A stretch of DNA of 51,979 bases, from NCBI RefSeq assembly GCF_017874545.1, contig NZ_JAGGLT010000023.1, forward strand, positions 1 to 51,979, given 5' to 3'. Position numbers and translations under genes: made by a program. The stretch comes from Thermoanaerobacterium butyriciformans. Its GTDB lineage: Bacteria > Bacillota > Thermoanaerobacteria > Thermoanaerobacterales > Thermoanaerobacteraceae. Shown in pieces: positions 44,875 to 51,979 of this stretch; within the stretch, counting starts at the first letter, position 1, and every line of letters starts with the position of its first letter. The notes beneath the pieces were generated by a model. That model searched no databases. It was not told the origin of the DNA and saw only the letters and a list, made by a program, of their open reading frames with translations.

Positions 44875-46629
44875 TTAATTTCTACTCCTATTCCCGCCAG
44901 ATTGTTGTCTCACTATAAAACCAGCTCCTCCCGATCCTCCGCTAAAGCCTCTGTTTCCAAAGTTTCCGCCACCAAAACTACTAAAACCACTACGATTATT
45001 ATTATTTGTCGAAGATGTCGCAGCACCAAATATCAATACTTTATCACCGTCATTCAACCCACTCAATATTTCTATATATTTGTCATTGTAAAGTCCTGTT
45101 TGAACTTGCTTTATATTCCTTGCCTGTTCTCCATTACTATTTGAGTTATTTTCATTATACAAGATTACATACTTGTTATTTCCATTCGTCTGAACTGCTT
45201 CTATAGGGAGCAGCAATGTGTCTTCTTTCTGGGCAACAACGATGGACACATTCATAGTTTGACCAAGCTTTAGTTTATCTGTATACGGCAGTGATACAGT
45301 TACATCATACGATGCTACATTGTTTTGTATTGTTGGTATTGATGATATTTCTGTCACAGTTCCCTCAAATGTCTCTCCTTGTAAGTCATCTGTTGTAAGC
45401 GTTGCTTTCTGCCCTATCTTTATCTTGCTTATATCTATTTCGTCTATTGGCACATCTACAGAATAATTATTGTTATTTACTATTACTGCTGTATCTGATT
45501 GATCAGTAACAGACGAAAGATTGCTTACAGAGGTACTGCTGCTGTTGCTTGTATTAAAATTGCCTCCAGAATTACCGCTGGAACTGTAATTTGAACTTGA
45601 TTGACCAGACAGTTCATCACCTTCGTTTATATTCTGCGATATAATAACTCCGTCAATAGGTGCATAAATATTCAAAGAATTTATCTGATTTTGAATATTA
45701 TCATAATTGCTCTGCGCTTGCTGCAACTTTAAATTGTCATTTTTAATTTGTATATCATTTACATCACTCGTTAATGTAGCTATTAATGTTCCAGCGCTTA
45801 TTTTCTGTCCTTCTTTTACATTTATACTTGCAATTGTTCCCTGTATTGACGCTGTCACGGTATTTGAATTTTTAACACTTAATGTTCCATTTTGAATTGC
45901 TCTTTCATCACCAACATTGGTATGTACGGTTACCTGTACTGTCATACCATCTGTCAATGCACCCTGATTTGGCAGGCTTACTGTAACATAATAATATGAT
46001 GCACCATTAACAGGTACCGCTTGTGTTGATACATCCGTTACAGTTCCTTTTACTGTAGTATACGAATTATAAAGATAAACATCTGCACTCTGTCCAACCT
46101 TTATATTATTTATTTGCGAACCATTAAAGGGAACTTTTATAGATGCATTTGAATAATCAGTTATAACAGCTATCACCGTTCCAGGATTTACATCTTGACC
46201 TACTTTCACATTTATACTATCGACGATACCTGAATACGAAGATATTATATTTTGCTTTGAAATAGTATCATTATAAGACTTTGTGTCGTTATCAAGTTGT
46301 TCTTGCGCTAATTCTAAATTTATTAAAGCATCTTGAAGTTGCTGGTTCAAATTGTCATCCTCTATTTGATATAACAGTTCACCAGCTTTTACCTTATCTC
46401 CTACTTTATGATAGACTTTTTTTACTGTACCATTACCTTTTAAAGTTATCACTCTCTTGTCTGCATCGAGATTTCCTGTTCCATCTATATGCATTGATAT
46501 ATTACCACGTGTAACTGTTACATACGGCGTTCTTGCCACTGTTGGTGTAGATCTTTTTCTCGCAAAATAATAAGTTGTACCTGCAATGATAATTAAAATT
46601 ACGATGATGGCTATGTATCTTTTTTTCAT
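44875..46629 (-). CDS. efflux adaptor (HlyD/MacA-like) with duplicated lipoyl modules
   Basis: This 584-residue adaptor has an N-terminal membrane anchor (YIAIIVILIIIAGTTYYF). A first barrel/lipoyl unit (GNGTVKKVYHKVGDKVKAGELLYQ, coiled coil, YSGIVDSINVKVGQDVNPG) is followed by a second copy (QGTIASINVKEGQKISAGTLI, coil, YAPIDGVIISQNINEGDEL). It has a Ser/Asn-rich insertion at about residues 345-375 and a Gly/Phe/Arg-rich tail (FSSFGGGNFGNRGFSGG). It is much longer than typical 350-450-residue adaptors because of this duplication. First gene of the MacAB-like operon. Confidence 0.85.
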   Translation of the reverse strand: MKKRYIAIIVILIIIAGTTYYFARKRSTPTVARTPYVTVTRGNISMHIDGTGNLDADKRVITLKGNGTVKKVYHKVGDKVKAGELLYQIEDDNLNQQLQDALINLELAQEQLDNDTKSYNDTISKQNIISSYSGIVDSINVKVGQDVNPGTVIAVITDYSNASIKVPFNGSQINNIKVGQSADVYLYNSYTTVKGTVTDVSTQAVPVNGASYYYVTVSLPNQGALTDGMTVQVTVHTNVGDERAIQNGTLSVKNSNTVTASIQGTIASINVKEGQKISAGTLIATLTSDVNDIQIKNDNLKLQQAQSNYDNIQNQINSLNIYAPIDGVIISQNINEGDELSGQSSSNYSSSGNSGGNFNTSNSSSTSVSNLSSVTDQSDTAVIVNNNNYSVDVPIDEIDISKIKIGQKATLTTDDLQGETFEGTVTEISSIPTIQNNVASYDVTVSLPYTDKLKLGQTMNVSIVVAQKEDTLLLPIEAVQTNGNNKYVILYNENNSNSNGEQARNIKQVQTGLYNDKYIEILSGLNDGDKVLIFGAATSSTNNNNRSGFSSFGGGNFGNRGFSGGSGGAGFIVRQQSGGNRSRN

Positions 46630-46759
46630 TATTTTGACAACCTTCCTTTCATCTAAAATCCATATAAATTTGATTTTATATTAATTATATATAATAATTT
46701 TATCAAATAATTGAACAATTTGTTAATTTTATGTGGCAAAAATAAAGCAAAATTTGTAC

Positions 46760-46788
46760 TTGATAAAAATTTATTTTCATGTTATATT
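46760..46788 (+). promoter_or_regulatory. promoter of tRNA-Thr
   Basis: TTGATA (46760-46765) and TATATT (46783-46788) are 17 bases apart, ending 13 bases before the tRNA. The stretch between 46,630 and 46,760 is AT-rich and shows nothing else apart from, presumably, the promoter of the efflux operon on the other strand. Confidence 0.65.
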
Positions 46789-46801
46789 ATATAGGTGTAG
46801 T

Positions 46802-46877
46802 GCTGGCATAGCTCAGTCGGTAGAGCAGTTGATTCGTAATCAACAGGTCAAGGGTTCAAGTCCCTTTGCCAGCTCCA
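46802..46877 (+). tRNA. tRNA-Thr (CGT)
   Basis: A complete plus-strand tRNA: acceptor GCTGGCA/TGCCAGC, D-arm TAGCTCAGTCGGTAGAGC, anticodon stem-loop GTTGATTCGTAATCAAC with anticodon CGT and T-arm AGGGTTCAAGTCCCT. CCA is encoded at 46875-46877. Confidence 0.95.
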
Positions 46878-46950
46878 GCTTTTAGAACATCAAAAAGCTC
46901 TTTGATTGCGAGTTGAAAAAGTATAAAAGATAAATTTACGTTGTAAAAAA

Positions 46951-46973
46951 ATCCTGCCTTGAGCAGGATTTTA
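46951..46973. terminator. bidirectional terminator between tRNA-Thr and the transporter gene
   Basis: ATCCTGC and GCAGGAT form a stem around CTTGA. A-rich sequence precedes it and TTTAATTT follows, so it can end both the plus-strand tRNA transcript and the minus-strand pxp operon. Confidence 0.75.
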
Positions 46974-46999
46974 ATTTATATTGATTTTAAAAATATTAA

Positions 47000-48190
47000 T
47001 TATTTGAAAAGTTGTGCTATTTCTGAGAGTGAACTAATACCCCCATATAGAGTTAAAATGAATACTAAAATTCCTAATATCGTAAATATAGGTGGATGTT
47101 GATAATCTCTTATGATTTTTTTATTTCGAGAAGCTAAAAGCATTGAACCAAGAGTTAATGGCAGTATTAATCCATTTATTGCGCCCGCAAATATTAGTAA
47201 AGTTACAGGTTTTCCTACAATTACAAAGACAACAGTGCAAAAAACTATAAACCAAATAATATATTTTTCAAAGTATTTATCTACAGATTTAAAGAATGTT
47301 CTTATGAAAGAAAGGGAAGTGAAGGAACATCCTACAACTGAAGTAGTTGCTGCGGCCCATAATACTAGGCCAAACATCTTGTAGCCAAAAGTTCCTGCTA
47401 CTGTGAGAAAAGGAGTAGCCGCTGGATTAACAGAGTCAAATTTTACACCCTTTATAGCGATTCCTAGAGCCCCAAAAAATAGTACATATCTCATTATGGC
47501 TGCCACAATTATTCCTAAAGTGGCACTTTTTGTAGCATTGTTTACAGCTTCAATACCCTTCACACCACCTTGTAGTAAACGATGCCCACCTGCAAATGTT
47601 ATGTAACCGCCAACACTACCACCGATTAATGTAATTATAGGAAGAAATTCAATTTTTTTAGGTGTAACTGTTCTAATAATGACTTCACCTACGGGAGGAT
47701 GTGCTGCTATTGCCACATATGTCGCTAACAAAATCATTAGAGCTCCTAAAACTTGTGCAAATCTATCCATTACATTTCCAAATTCTTTAGATAAAAAGAT
47801 TGCAATAGCAATTATTGCAGAAATAGCTGCGCCTATACGTGGATCTATCCCAAACATAGTGTTAAAAGCCATGCCTGTACCTGCAATATTCCCTATGTTA
47901 AATGCAATTCCTCCTATAAATACTAAAAAGGCTATAAAATATCCTAAGCCATGGAAAACGTCATTAGCTATTTCCTGTCCATACTTTCCCGCTGCTATGA
48001 TTATTCGCCATATATTCACTTGAGCTATAATATCTACAATAATAGTGATGAGAATTATTGTACTAAAACTTGCAAGGTATTTCTCTGTAAACACTGCCGT
48101 TTGAGTCAAGAATCCTGGCCCTATAGCAGAAGTAGCCATTAGAAATGCTGCCCCTATTAACATGCTTGAAGAATATTTGCCTCTTTTCAA
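47000..48190 (-). CDS. NRAMP-fold transporter of the pxp operon (YcsG-like)
   Basis: This 396-residue membrane protein with about 11 helices belongs to the NRAMP superfamily. The first helix reads ATSAIGPGFLTQTAVFT, so the metal-binding DPGN motif of true manganese/iron transporters is replaced by GPGF. Helix 6 reads TFAGGHRLLQGGV instead of the MPH metal motif. It starts at a TTG after AGGAGAGGTG. It lies downstream of pxpC on the same strand, as ycsG-type genes do beside ycsF/kipI/kipA in bacilli. A substrate other than a divalent metal, perhaps 5-oxoproline, is my inference. Confidence 0.8.
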   Translation of the reverse strand: MKRGKYSSSMLIGAAFLMATSAIGPGFLTQTAVFTEKYLASFSTIILITIIVDIIAQVNIWRIIIAAGKYGQEIANDVFHGLGYFIAFLVFIGGIAFNIGNIAGTGMAFNTMFGIDPRIGAAISAIIAIAIFLSKEFGNVMDRFAQVLGALMILLATYVAIAAHPPVGEVIIRTVTPKKIEFLPIITLIGGSVGGYITFAGGHRLLQGGVKGIEAVNNATKSATLGIIVAAIMRYVLFFGALGIAIKGVKFDSVNPAATPFLTVAGTFGYKMFGLVLWAAATTSVVGCSFTSLSFIRTFFKSVDKYFEKYIIWFIVFCTVVFVIVGKPVTLLIFAGAINGLILPLTLGSMLLASRNKKIIRDYQHPPIFTILGILVFILTLYGGISSLSEIAQLFK

Positions 48191-48300
48191 AATACACCTC
48201 TCCTTTTTAATACATATGCAATAATTTATGTATGTTTTAAACTTTTTGTTTAAATTAGAGTACTTATCTTCTTATAATAGCGAGGACCTTTAAAAATATG

Positions 48301-49305
48301 TCAAAGTGGTTCCACACCGACATCATAATATCTCTCGTTTACTTTTACCTTAAAATATTTTAATACTTTCAAAGTTTCCTTAATCTTATTTATTTTGTTT
48401 TCAGTTTCTGCAAGAATTTTATGCGCCTCAGAAAGGTCAATAGTTCTAAATCTTATTTTGTCTCCTGGTTTTAATTGAGCAAGTTTTGACAAATCAAATG
48501 AAATAACTGTTGCTATTTTTTTATAGCCACCCGTAGTTTGGGCATCTTTCAATATTATAATTGGTTTTCCATTTCCAGGAATTTGAATAGCACCCGGTAA
48601 AATCCCATCCGTAATTATGTCATGCCCTTCCTTAGCTTTAATTTCAGGCCCTTCAAGTCTGTAACCCATTCTATCAGAATCTTTTGTAATTACATATGTA
48701 GAAGTCAAAAAAATTTTTACAGCTTCTTCACTGAAATAATCGTCTTGTGGTCCTAATATTACTCTTATCTCTTCTTCATTAGAATAAGAAGGTATATATT
48801 CATCTCGGACTTTTTTCGCTTGAAGTCCTGGCTTAGAAACTCCACCCTCAAGGACATCATCTTTTTCTATCTGTCTCCCATTTATCCCCCCTAACTTTCC
48901 TCTAATGTAAGTAGAAACACTATTCATTATTAAGTCTCCTTTAAATCCTCCTGCCACTGCAAGATATGCTCGACAGCCAGACTTTATTGGCCCAAAAGAT
49001 ACAATGTCACCTTTCTGTACAGGAAATGAAGACCAACATGGTCGTGGAAAACCATTCACTAAAGGTTGAATCTCAGCACCAGTTACTGAAATCATAGCAT
49101 CATTTAAAGCTTCGAAAGTTGGCCCCATCAATGTTATTTCCAGACATGGAGCATTTTCATCGTTTTCCACTAATATATTGGCGATTCTTAAAGCAAATTC
49201 ATCCATCGCTCCCGATGTAGGAACTCCTTGACTTTCATATCCAAATCTACCCATATCTTGAACAGTTGTAAAGAGACCTGGATTTAATACTTTAAAGTAT
49301 TTCAA
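48301..49305 (-). CDS. pxpC: 5-oxoprolinase subunit C (biotin-dependent carboxyltransferase-like)
   Basis: About 334 residues from the TTG at 49305 (a GTG nine bases upstream is also possible). LNPGLFTTVQDMGRFGYESQGVPTSGAMDEFAL is the N-terminal hallmark split over two motifs (TTVQDMGR, GVPTSGAMD), and later GPQDDYF, DSDRMGYRLEGP and DGILPGAIQIPGNGKPIILLKDAQTTGGY-like text is typical of KipA/PxpC. With PxpA and PxpB it forms the bacterial ATP-dependent enzyme that opens 5-oxoproline to glutamate. Confidence 0.92.
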   Translation of the reverse strand: MKYFKVLNPGLFTTVQDMGRFGYESQGVPTSGAMDEFALRIANILVENDENAPCLEITLMGPTFEALNDAMISVTGAEIQPLVNGFPRPCWSSFPVQKGDIVSFGPIKSGCRAYLAVAGGFKGDLIMNSVSTYIRGKLGGINGRQIEKDDVLEGGVSKPGLQAKKVRDEYIPSYSNEEEIRVILGPQDDYFSEEAVKIFLTSTYVITKDSDRMGYRLEGPEIKAKEGHDIITDGILPGAIQIPGNGKPIIILKDAQTTGGYKKIATVISFDLSKLAQLKPGDKIRFRTIDLSEAHKILAETENKINKIKETLKVLKYFKVKVNERYYDVGVEPL

Positions 49306-49404
49306 CCTTTTCACCTACTTTATAAAATCCTTTCTTTTTTTCAAAAATTACTTTTAACCCTACATCTTAAATTTTATTTCAATAATTTAAATAATTTTTT
49401 ATAA

Positions 49405-50136
49405 TCACACATAATCACATATCTTAATTTGATAAGTTTTCATTTCTATTTCTTTTTTAATTCTGTAATACTCTTCTTCTGTTATCTGCACAAATTTTAT
49501 GTAATTACCTGATTCAAAGAGAATCGGTTTTTCTCTATCTGGGTCATATAATTTTACTGGAGTTTTCCCTATTATCCTCCAGCCGCCAGGGCTAGAAAGC
49601 GGATAAATGCCTGTTTGGTTACCTGCAATGCCTACTGACCCAGCTTCTATCTCAGTTCTCGGATTTTCTAATCGTGGAGTAGCAATTTTTTCAGACATAC
49701 CTCCTAAATACGCAAATCCCATTGTGAAACCAACCATATAAATTCTATAAAGAGGTTGTGTATGAATACTTATTACTTTCTCAGAAGTTATGTTATGGTA
49801 TTTAGCTACGAAATCTAAATCTGGTCCAAATTCTCCCCCATACACTACTGGAATTTCATATATTTTAGGCCTAAATTCTTCTGAATTTTCATTCTCATTC
49901 TTATCATTTAATTCAATCAATTTTAATAGTTCATCGTAAGCAATTTTAAAATGATCATATTTAATAAGCAAGGATCTATATGTTGGAATCATAGAAATGA
50001 TTCCCCCACATTTTTCTTTTTTTAACATCCTATAAAGATTTACTACTTTCTTATTGCATTCCTCGCTTATTTCATTTCCAAATTCAACTATAATAGCTTT
50101 ATCACCACACAAGAGAATTTTAGGTTTTTCATACAT
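49405..50136 (-). CDS. pxpB: 5-oxoprolinase subunit B (KipI family)
   Basis: This 243-residue protein has GDKAIIVEFGNEIS at the N-terminus, the IPVVYGGEFGPDLDFVA segment and YMVGFTMGFAYLGGM near residue 136. SSPGGWRIIGKTP follows, all typical of KipI/PxpB. It pairs with PxpC to form the carboxyltransferase-like half of 5-oxoprolinase. It lies between pxpA and pxpC. The role as kinase inhibitor described for KipI is secondary to the metabolic role in this arrangement. Confidence 0.93.
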   Translation of the reverse strand: MYEKPKILLCGDKAIIVEFGNEISEECNKKVVNLYRMLKKEKCGGIISMIPTYRSLLIKYDHFKIAYDELLKLIELNDKNENENSEEFRPKIYEIPVVYGGEFGPDLDFVAKYHNITSEKVISIHTQPLYRIYMVGFTMGFAYLGGMSEKIATPRLENPRTEIEAGSVGIAGNQTGIYPLSSPGGWRIIGKTPVKLYDPDREKPILFESGNYIKFVQITEEEYYRIKKEIEMKTYQIKICDYV

Positions 50137-50155
50137 TGAAAATCAGCTCCCTGTA

Positions 50156-50926
50156 TTATAAAAACTTACCCATTGGTATTATTTCAACTCCATTTTCTTC
50201 TAAAATCTTTTTTATTTTTTTAGTAAACTCTACAGCCTTGGGATTATCACCATGGACACATATAGTATCAACTTTCACTTTTACAATGGTACCATCTATA
50301 GCCTCACATACTCCTTTTTTAACCATTTGAAGTACTCTTCTACAAGCCAATTCCTCATCATGTATAATAGCATTAGTAAGCTTTCTTGAAACTAAAGTAC
50401 CATCAGAATTTATGTTTCTATCGGCAAAAACCTCACAAGCAAATCTCAACCCTACTTTTTCAGCAGCCATCTGCATGGCTGTATTAGGCATCCCAATGCA
50501 TATAAGATTTTCATTTACTGAAGCTATTGCCTCTGCAATTGCTATAGCAAGTTTTTCATCTACTGCAGCCATGTTATACAAGGCTCCATGTGTTTTTACA
50601 TGTTGCAGTTTGATTCCAAAACTTGTTGCAAATGCCTGTAGTGCACCAATTTGATATATAATATAATTCTTCACATCTGTAAGTGATACATCCATATTTC
50701 TTCTTCCAAACCCCAATAAATCAGGAAATCCAGGATGAGCACCTACACCTACAGCATTTTTACTACATTTTGCAACAGTATTTGACATCACATTAGGATC
50801 ACCTGCATGAAACCCACAAGCAATATTTGCAGAAGAAATATATTTTACTATTTCATCATCCATACCTATTTTATAAACACCAAAATTTTCTCCAATGTCA
50901 CTATTAATATCCACTTGATATTTCAT
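50156..50926 (-). CDS. pxpA: 5-oxoprolinase subunit A (LamB/YcsF family)
   Basis: Start at the ATG at 50926 after AGAGGGAAG gives about 256 residues. [49 protein letters not shown] and CVHGDNP are the ordered metal- and substrate-site motifs of LamB/YcsF proteins. First gene of the pxpA-pxpB-pxpC-transporter operon. The operon removes 5-oxoproline that forms spontaneously from glutamine, which is faster at high temperature. Confidence 0.94.
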   Translation of the reverse strand: MKYQVDINSDIGENFGVYKIGMDDEIVKYISSANIACGFHAGDPNVMSNTVAKCSKNAVGVGAHPGFPDLLGFGRRNMDVSLTDVKNYIIYQIGALQAFATSFGIKLQHVKTHGALYNMAAVDEKLAIAIAEAIASVNENLICIGMPNTAMQMAAEKVGLRFACEVFADRNINSDGTLVSRKLTNAIIHDEELACRRVLQMVKKGVCEAIDGTIVKVKVDTICVHGDNPKAVEFTKKIKKILEENGVEIIPMGKFL

Positions 50927-51011
50927 AAGCTTCCCTCTTTCTATTTTTATAGAATTAACGTAATAAAGCAATGATTAATTAAAGCATAAAAACATAAATA
51001 TTAAAAATAAA

Positions 51012-51046
51012 ACAAAGGCACACCTATAAAAATAAAACACCTTTGT
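51012..51046 (-). promoter_or_regulatory. terminator-like hairpin in the pxpA leader
   Basis: Read on the minus strand, ACAAAGG and CCTTTGT pair across a 21-base loop and are followed by TTTATTTTT, 86 bases before the pxpA start. An intrinsic terminator between promoter and first gene suggests attenuation. I see no T-box (no TGGNACCGCG) or known riboswitch motif. Confidence 0.4.
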
Positions 51047-51133
51047 CCCACTGCAAGATTTATTCTATTTTTAAACACCAAAAACCCTACTTTAAAGACT
51101 AAAATCGCAGTTTCCATAAGCTTTACAATAGAA

Positions 51134-51162
51134 ATGGTATCACATTTTTATTTCAAGTTCAA
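51134..51162 (-). promoter_or_regulatory. candidate pxp operon promoter
   Basis: On the minus strand TTGAAC (51157-51162) and TACCAT (51134-51139) are 17 bases apart. This would give a leader of about 200 bases that contains the hairpin at 51012-51046. Confidence 0.4.
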
Positions 51163-51450
51163 GTAATTTCTTATTATGGTTTGTAGTCAAAGAGTAATTA
51201 TAAATAATCTTGATTAAAAACCCCACTATAGGAGGTACTATCATTTTAGCCATATTATTGCTGTTTTCTATATTAGTTATTTTAATTAAATTAAATATCA
51301 AAAATTAGCTGAATGAGTATTTGCCTATAATATAGTTAAGAACTTAAACTCCTTTGTTAAATAACTTTAAGAATATTAAGAACATTTTTGATTGCAAACA
51401 ACCTATAATAAAAAAGCCTCAACAGATTTGTTGAAGCTTCTATTTCCTGC

Positions 51451-51526
51451 TGGTGCCTCGAAGTGGAATCGAACCACTGACACAGGGATTTTCAGTCCCT
51501 TGCTCTACCGACTGAGCTATCGAGGC
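51451..51526 (-). tRNA. tRNA-Phe (GAA)
   Basis: Minus-strand tRNA with acceptor GCCTCGA/TCGAGGC, D-arm TAGCTCAGTCGGTAGAGC, anticodon loop CTGAAAA (GAA) and T-arm GTGGTTCGATTCCAC. CCA is encoded. Last tRNA of the cluster behind the rRNA operon. Confidence 0.96.
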
Positions 51527-51539
51527 ATATGTATGATAA

Positions 51540-51616
51540 TGGCGACCCAAAAGGGGCTCGAACCCTCGACCTCCAGCGTGACAGGCTGGCGCTCTAACCA
51601 ACTGAGCTATTGGGCC
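51540..51616 (-). tRNA. tRNA-Asp (GTC)
   Basis: Minus-strand tRNA with acceptor GGCCCAA/TTGGGTC (one G-U), D-arm TAGCTCAGTTGGTTAGAGC, anticodon loop CTGTCAC (GTC) and T-arm GAGGGTTCGAGCCCCTT. The 3' GCCA is encoded. Confidence 0.96.
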
Positions 51617-51636
51617 GCAATAATTATTTAATTTTA

Positions 51637-51712
<76 letters not shown>

Positions 51713-51719
51713 TTAATTT

Positions 51720-51794
51720 TGGTGACCCCGACGGGATTCGAACCCATGTTACCGCCGTGAAAGGGCGATGTCTTAACCACTTGACCACGGGGCC
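51720..51794 (-). tRNA. tRNA-Glu (TTC)
   Basis: Minus-strand tRNA with acceptor GGCCCCG/CGGGGTC, D-arm TGGTCAAGTGGTTAAGACA, anticodon loop CTTTCAC (TTC) and T-arm ATGGGTTCGAATCCCGT. CCA is encoded. Confidence 0.95.
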
Positions 51795-51800
51795 ACGTAT

Positions 51801-51875
51801 TGGCTCCTCAGGTAGGGCTCGAACCTACAACCTACCGGTTAACAGCCGGTTGCTCCACCATTGAGCTACTGAGGA
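51801..51875 (-). tRNA. tRNA-Asn (GTT)
   Basis: Minus-strand tRNA with acceptor TCCTCAG/CTGAGGA, anticodon loop CTGTTAA (GTT) and T-arm GTAGGTTCGAGCCCTAC. The 3' GCCA is encoded. It follows 5S rRNA directly, as the first tRNA of the cluster. Confidence 0.96.
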
Positions 51876-51884
51876 ATATATTAT

Positions 51885-51979
51885 CCGGCAGCGACCTACT
51901 CTCCCGAGTTATCAGTACCATCGGCGCTGGAGGGCTTCACTTCCGTGTTCGGTATGGGAACGGGTTTTTAACCTCCGCT
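51885..51979 (-). rRNA. 5S rRNA, partial (3' part)
   Basis: The minus strand reads AACCCGTTCCCATACCGAAC, then ACGGAAGTGAAGCCCTCCAG, CGCCGATGGTACTG and GGGAGAGTAGGTCGCTGCCGG, the conserved loops of bacterial 5S rRNA. The 5' part runs beyond the window. It marks the end of an rRNA operon whose 16S and 23S genes must lie to the right. Confidence 0.95.

Larger units (their letters stand above)
50927..51450. other. intergenic region between pxpA and the tRNA cluster
   Basis: This AT-rich stretch contains a promoter and hairpin for the pxp operon on the minus strand. On the plus strand there is a perfect AGGAGG at 51,230-51,235 followed by a 21-codon hydrophobic frame (51,243-51,308) with an ATT in the start position. 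No protein gene of normal size is present. Confidence 0.55.

Noticed and set aside
50927-51130. T-box riboswitch in the pxpA leader
   Set aside because: GCAGTGGGACAAAGG looked superficially similar, but the conserved TGGNACCGCG block and specifier stem are absent.

Overview
The window is AT-rich, low-GC Gram-positive DNA. It carries spore genes (a CotF-type coat protein, CwlD, a LysM protein), a four-subunit 2-oxoacid:ferredoxin oxidoreductase, an iron-dependent alcohol dehydrogenase, a glmS ribozyme and a c-di-AMP synthase cluster. Together these suggest an anaerobic spore-forming member of the Firmicutes, most like Thermoanaerobacterium/Thermoanaerobacter. That placement is inferred from gene content, not from a search. 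Almost every gene is on the minus strand; the clear exceptions are the LysM gene, tRNA-Thr and an IS21 remnant.

Layout from left to right. (1) 1-21,040 is an accessory, defence-rich island. It starts with a small ATP-grasp peptide-modification cluster that looks like a graspetide-type RiPP locus (a 68-aa putative precursor, an ATP-grasp ligase and a truncated membrane protein) beside a decayed gene. Next come an XRE repressor / ImmA-IrrE protease / PIN nuclease trio with paired operator-like palindromes, an ADP-ribosylglycohydrolase followed by a frameshifted gene, and a PD-(D/E)XK nuclease with a probable RAMA domain. These are followed by a complete type 1 BREX operon (brxA-brxB-brxC-pglX-pglZ-brxL, 6,425-19,430). 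The right edge holds debris (a CopZ-like zinc-finger fragment and an istB remnant) and a UDG-superfamily-like protein. (2) 21,423-36,771 is core genome: glmS with its ribozyme, glmM, plsC, the 2-oxoacid:ferredoxin oxidoreductase operon, a P-loop ATPase, cdaR and cdaA, a universal-stress-type protein, the transglutaminase/DUF58/MoxR cluster and cwlD. (3) 36,892-46,630 holds the LysM protein, trxB, two small coat proteins, a MazG-like protein, a tandem ThyX-like protein, tRNA-Lys and tRNA-Tyr, an iron alcohol dehydrogenase and a MacAB-like efflux system. (4) 46,802-51,979 holds tRNA-Thr, a pxpABC (5-oxoprolinase) operon with an NRAMP-fold transporter, then the end of an rRNA operon: five tRNAs (Phe, Asp, Met, Glu, Asn in window order) and a partial 5S rRNA.

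How the parts fit. BREX marks host DNA through PglX and excludes unmarked phage DNA. The RAMA-nuclease, PIN module, ADP-ribosylglycohydrolase and UDG-like protein are plausible companion defence functions, and decayed genes between them point to repeated gain and loss. The island starts just downstream of glmS, a classic insertion hot spot (attTn7 position). The glmS/glmM/cdaA/cdaR group links amino-sugar supply for the cell wall to c-di-AMP signalling, but here its two halves are separated by the ferredoxin oxidoreductase genes.
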